Position numbers and translations under genes: made by a program
NCBI GenBank assembly: GCA_027008885.1
Contig: JALVDQ010000420.1
Location: forward strand, 1-7,417
Length of the DNA: 7,417 bases
Direction: 5' to 3'
From: Thiotrichaceae bacterium
GTDB lineage: Bacteria > Pseudomonadota > Gammaproteobacteria > Thiotrichales > Thiotrichaceae
In this document: positions 6,169-7,417 of the stretch, piece by piece
Layout of the letters: every line of letters starts with the position of its first letter
Position numbering within the stretch: position 1 is the stretch's first letter
Notes under the pieces: generated by a model
What the model was told of the DNA's origin: nothing
What the model saw: the letters and a program-made list of their open reading frames with translations, nothing else
Database searches by the model: none

Positions 6169-6207
6169 GAACAAAATAATTGCAAACTTAAACAGATTTA
6201 AAAGCAG

Positions 6208-7020
6208 ATGCTTATCATTCAAATTAGCGATACACATATCGTAGAACCTGGTGAACTGGCTTATGGTGTTGCAGACACAGATCAAAACCTGCTTGCCTGC
6301 ATTTCACATATCAACTCGCTCTCTCCAAAGCCGGAGCTGGTTCTTCTCACTGGCGATATATCAAACAGTGGCAAACGGGAAGAACTGCTTTATGCCAAAA
6401 GTCTCCTGGAGAGGCTCGAAGCCCCTTATTACGTTATCCCGGGAAACCATGAGAGCCGCGATGATCTTTGGTCTGTTTTCTCGACAAAATCCTGCCCCGC
6501 CAGAGTTGACGGCTTTATTAATTATGTTATAGACAAACCCGAACTACGTTTTATTGCGCTCGATAGTACCCATGCGGGTCAGCCAGGTGGAAAAATTTGC
6601 CCAACAAGAGCCAACTGGCTGGATCAGCAATTAGCAAAACAGCCCGATAAACACAGCATTATTTTTATGCATCATCCACCGGTTAAATGTGGTGTGCCAG
6701 AAACAGACAAAGATGGTTTTATTGGCATTGAACGATTCACTGAGGTAATTAAAAAATACAGCTGTATTAAAGCCATACTCTGCGGGCACATTCACTTGCA
6801 GGCTCATATTCACTGGTTGAATACCATTGTCAGCATTGCACCAAGCACGCAAATGCCATTAGTGCTTGATCTCAGCCTGCCGCCGGAATCACGGTTTTAT
6901 CTGGACAAGCCCGCTTTTCAAATGCACTACTGGACAAAAGAGCAAAACCTGATTTCCTATCCTGTATCAATTCAGGCGAATCAAACATCCTATTTTTTTG
7001 ATCTTGCTAAAAATATGTAA
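6208..7020 (+). CDS. Class III metallophosphodiesterase, GpdQ-like
   Basis: This is a predicted cytoplasmic two-metal phosphodiesterase of 270 residues with no signal peptide. The calcineurin-like metal motifs are complete: SDTH (D8, H10), GD (D50), GNH (N80, H81), MHHPP (H155, H156) and GHIH (H194, H196). Spacing agrees almost exactly with Enterobacter GpdQ (D8, H10, D50, N80, H156, H195, H197), and the C-terminal stretch around PAFQMH and ISYPVSI also resembles GpdQ more than CpdA. GpdQ hydrolyses glycerophosphodiesters; related CpdA cleaves cyclic AMP, so substrate is not certain. GpdQ's substrate-side His217 appears replaced near Q215/M216. The start is ATG at 6208 with only a poor ribosome binding site (AAAAGCAG). 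It is divergent from the ABC importer with 169 bases between, suggesting shared control and a role in processing the imported compound. Confidence 0.88.
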   Translation: MLIIQISDTHIVEPGELAYGVADTDQNLLACISHINSLSPKPELVLLTGDISNSGKREELLYAKSLLERLEAPYYVIPGNHESRDDLWSVFSTKSCPARVDGFINYVIDKPELRFIALDSTHAGQPGGKICPTRANWLDQQLAKQPDKHSIIFMHHPPVKCGVPETDKDGFIGIERFTEVIKKYSCIKAILCGHIHLQAHIHWLNTIVSIAPSTQMPLVLDLSLPPESRFYLDKPAFQMHYWTKEQNLISYPVSIQANQTSYFFDLAKNM

Positions 7021-7025
7021 AAAAG

Positions 7026-7090
7026 AGGGGGGATGGGTTTATACAGTCCTGTGATCAGGATATTCAATGCCACTTCAGTTGCGCCCCCCT
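7026..7090 (-). terminator. Candidate intrinsic terminator for the minus-strand gene at 7089
   Basis: AGGGGGG (7026-7032) and CCCCCCT (7084-7090) are perfect inverted repeats enclosing 51 bases, which themselves contain a 5-bp hairpin (TCCTG 7047-7051, CAGGA 7056-7060). Read on the minus strand, the second arm is followed by CTTTTTT, a usable U-tract, and the first arm overlaps the TAG stop. The long loop makes this weaker than a textbook terminator. It also lies directly downstream of the phosphodiesterase stop and may serve both convergent genes. Confidence 0.45.
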
Positions 7091-7417
7091 AAAAACCAAT
7101 CTCAAACACCATCCAGCTGGTTTTGGAAAGTTTTAAAACATGCTTTTCAGGGTCTGCCTCTTTCCATTTTTTAGCCTCTACCCCCAGCCAGTGAACCCTT
7201 GACGGCGTGAGTTTGTCATTTTTATTTTTATCCAGATAAGCGAGGCGACTCCAATAATTCTTTTTGATTTTATTTCTTAATTTTCGAAAGACAGATTTGG
7301 CGCGCTCAAGGTCTTTAAAACCTGCCCTGGCTTTGCTCAGTCTAATCTCGAGTTTGCCCGTAAACAGGGTATTTTCTTCAAGACTGGAAGGCGTAAAAAA
7401 CAATTCACAATCACCCA
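7089..7417 (-). CDS. Hypothetical lysine-rich protein, N-terminus beyond window
   Basis: I do not recognise this protein. The frame is open to the right window edge: before the TTG at 7403 the codons still read GDCE without a stop, so 109 codons are visible and the true start lies outside. The visible C-terminal part is strongly basic (many Lys and Arg, for example KLRNKIKKNYW), with several Trp residues and an end WMVFEIGF. It has no clear membrane segment and no metal or nucleotide motif. It converges on the phosphodiesterase gene, with a candidate terminator between them. The stop is TAG at 7091-7089. The coding call rests on the long open frame, a sensible amino-acid mix and the terminator; function is unknown. 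Confidence 0.6.
   Translation of the reverse strand, partial: GDCELFFTPSSLEENTLFTGKLEIRLSKARAGFKDLERAKSVFRKLRNKIKKNYWSRLAYLDKNKNDKLTPSRVHWLGVEAKKWKEADPEKHVLKLSKTSWMVFEIGF

Noticed and set aside
1..7417. CRISPR array, tRNA, rRNA, insertion sequence or phage genes
   Set aside because: No regularly spaced direct repeats, no cloverleaf or rRNA-like sequence, and no transposase or integrase coding sequence were seen on either strand.

Overview
The window reads as a stretch of a moderately AT-rich proteobacterial chromosome, most likely gammaproteobacterial. That placement rests on overall protein resemblance, Shine-Dalgarno-led operons and GTG starts; no taxonomic marker gene is present. There is no rRNA, tRNA, CRISPR array, transposase or phage gene.

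Layout. (1) Bases 1-684, plus strand: the 3' part of a two-domain thiosulfate sulfurtransferase (rhodanese), cut by the window edge. (2) Bases 818-1734, minus strand: two half-size YeeE/YedE (PmpA/PmpB-like) membrane proteins, predicted to import thiosulfate or a similar sulfur compound. Their promoter region holds a near-consensus FNR-type box. The sulfurtransferase converges on them, so the left third is a sulfur-handling island. Two stem structures lie between the convergent genes, one of them a long palindrome that may be a dispersed repeat. (3) Bases 1957-6038, minus strand: a complete ABC importer of the polyamine (Pot) family in the order binding protein, ATPase, permease B, permease C. 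A strong intrinsic terminator separates the binding-protein gene from the ATPase gene. (4) Bases 6208-7020, plus strand, divergent from the importer: a class III metallophosphodiesterase very like the glycerophosphodiesterase GpdQ. (5) Bases 7089-7417, minus strand: the C-terminal part of an unrecognised lysine-rich protein, convergent with the phosphodiesterase.

How the parts may work together. The sulfurtransferase and YeeE/YedE pair suggest uptake and transfer of sulfane sulfur, possibly under oxygen or redox control. The most interesting point is the ABC importer. Its binding protein keeps the aromatic box of PotD, but the two acidic residues that hold one amine end of spermidine (PotD Asp168 and Glu171) are replaced by Lys and Ile. 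With a GpdQ-like phosphodiesterase next door, this suggests a zwitterionic phospho-compound (for example glycerophosphocholine, glycerophosphoethanolamine or a related head group) as ligand rather than a polyamine. That is an inference from by-eye alignment and context, not a demonstrated function.

No gene-free stretch exceeds 300 bases. The longer gaps (4743-4976, 1735-1956, 6039-6207, 685-817) are described through the regulatory and structural features they hold.
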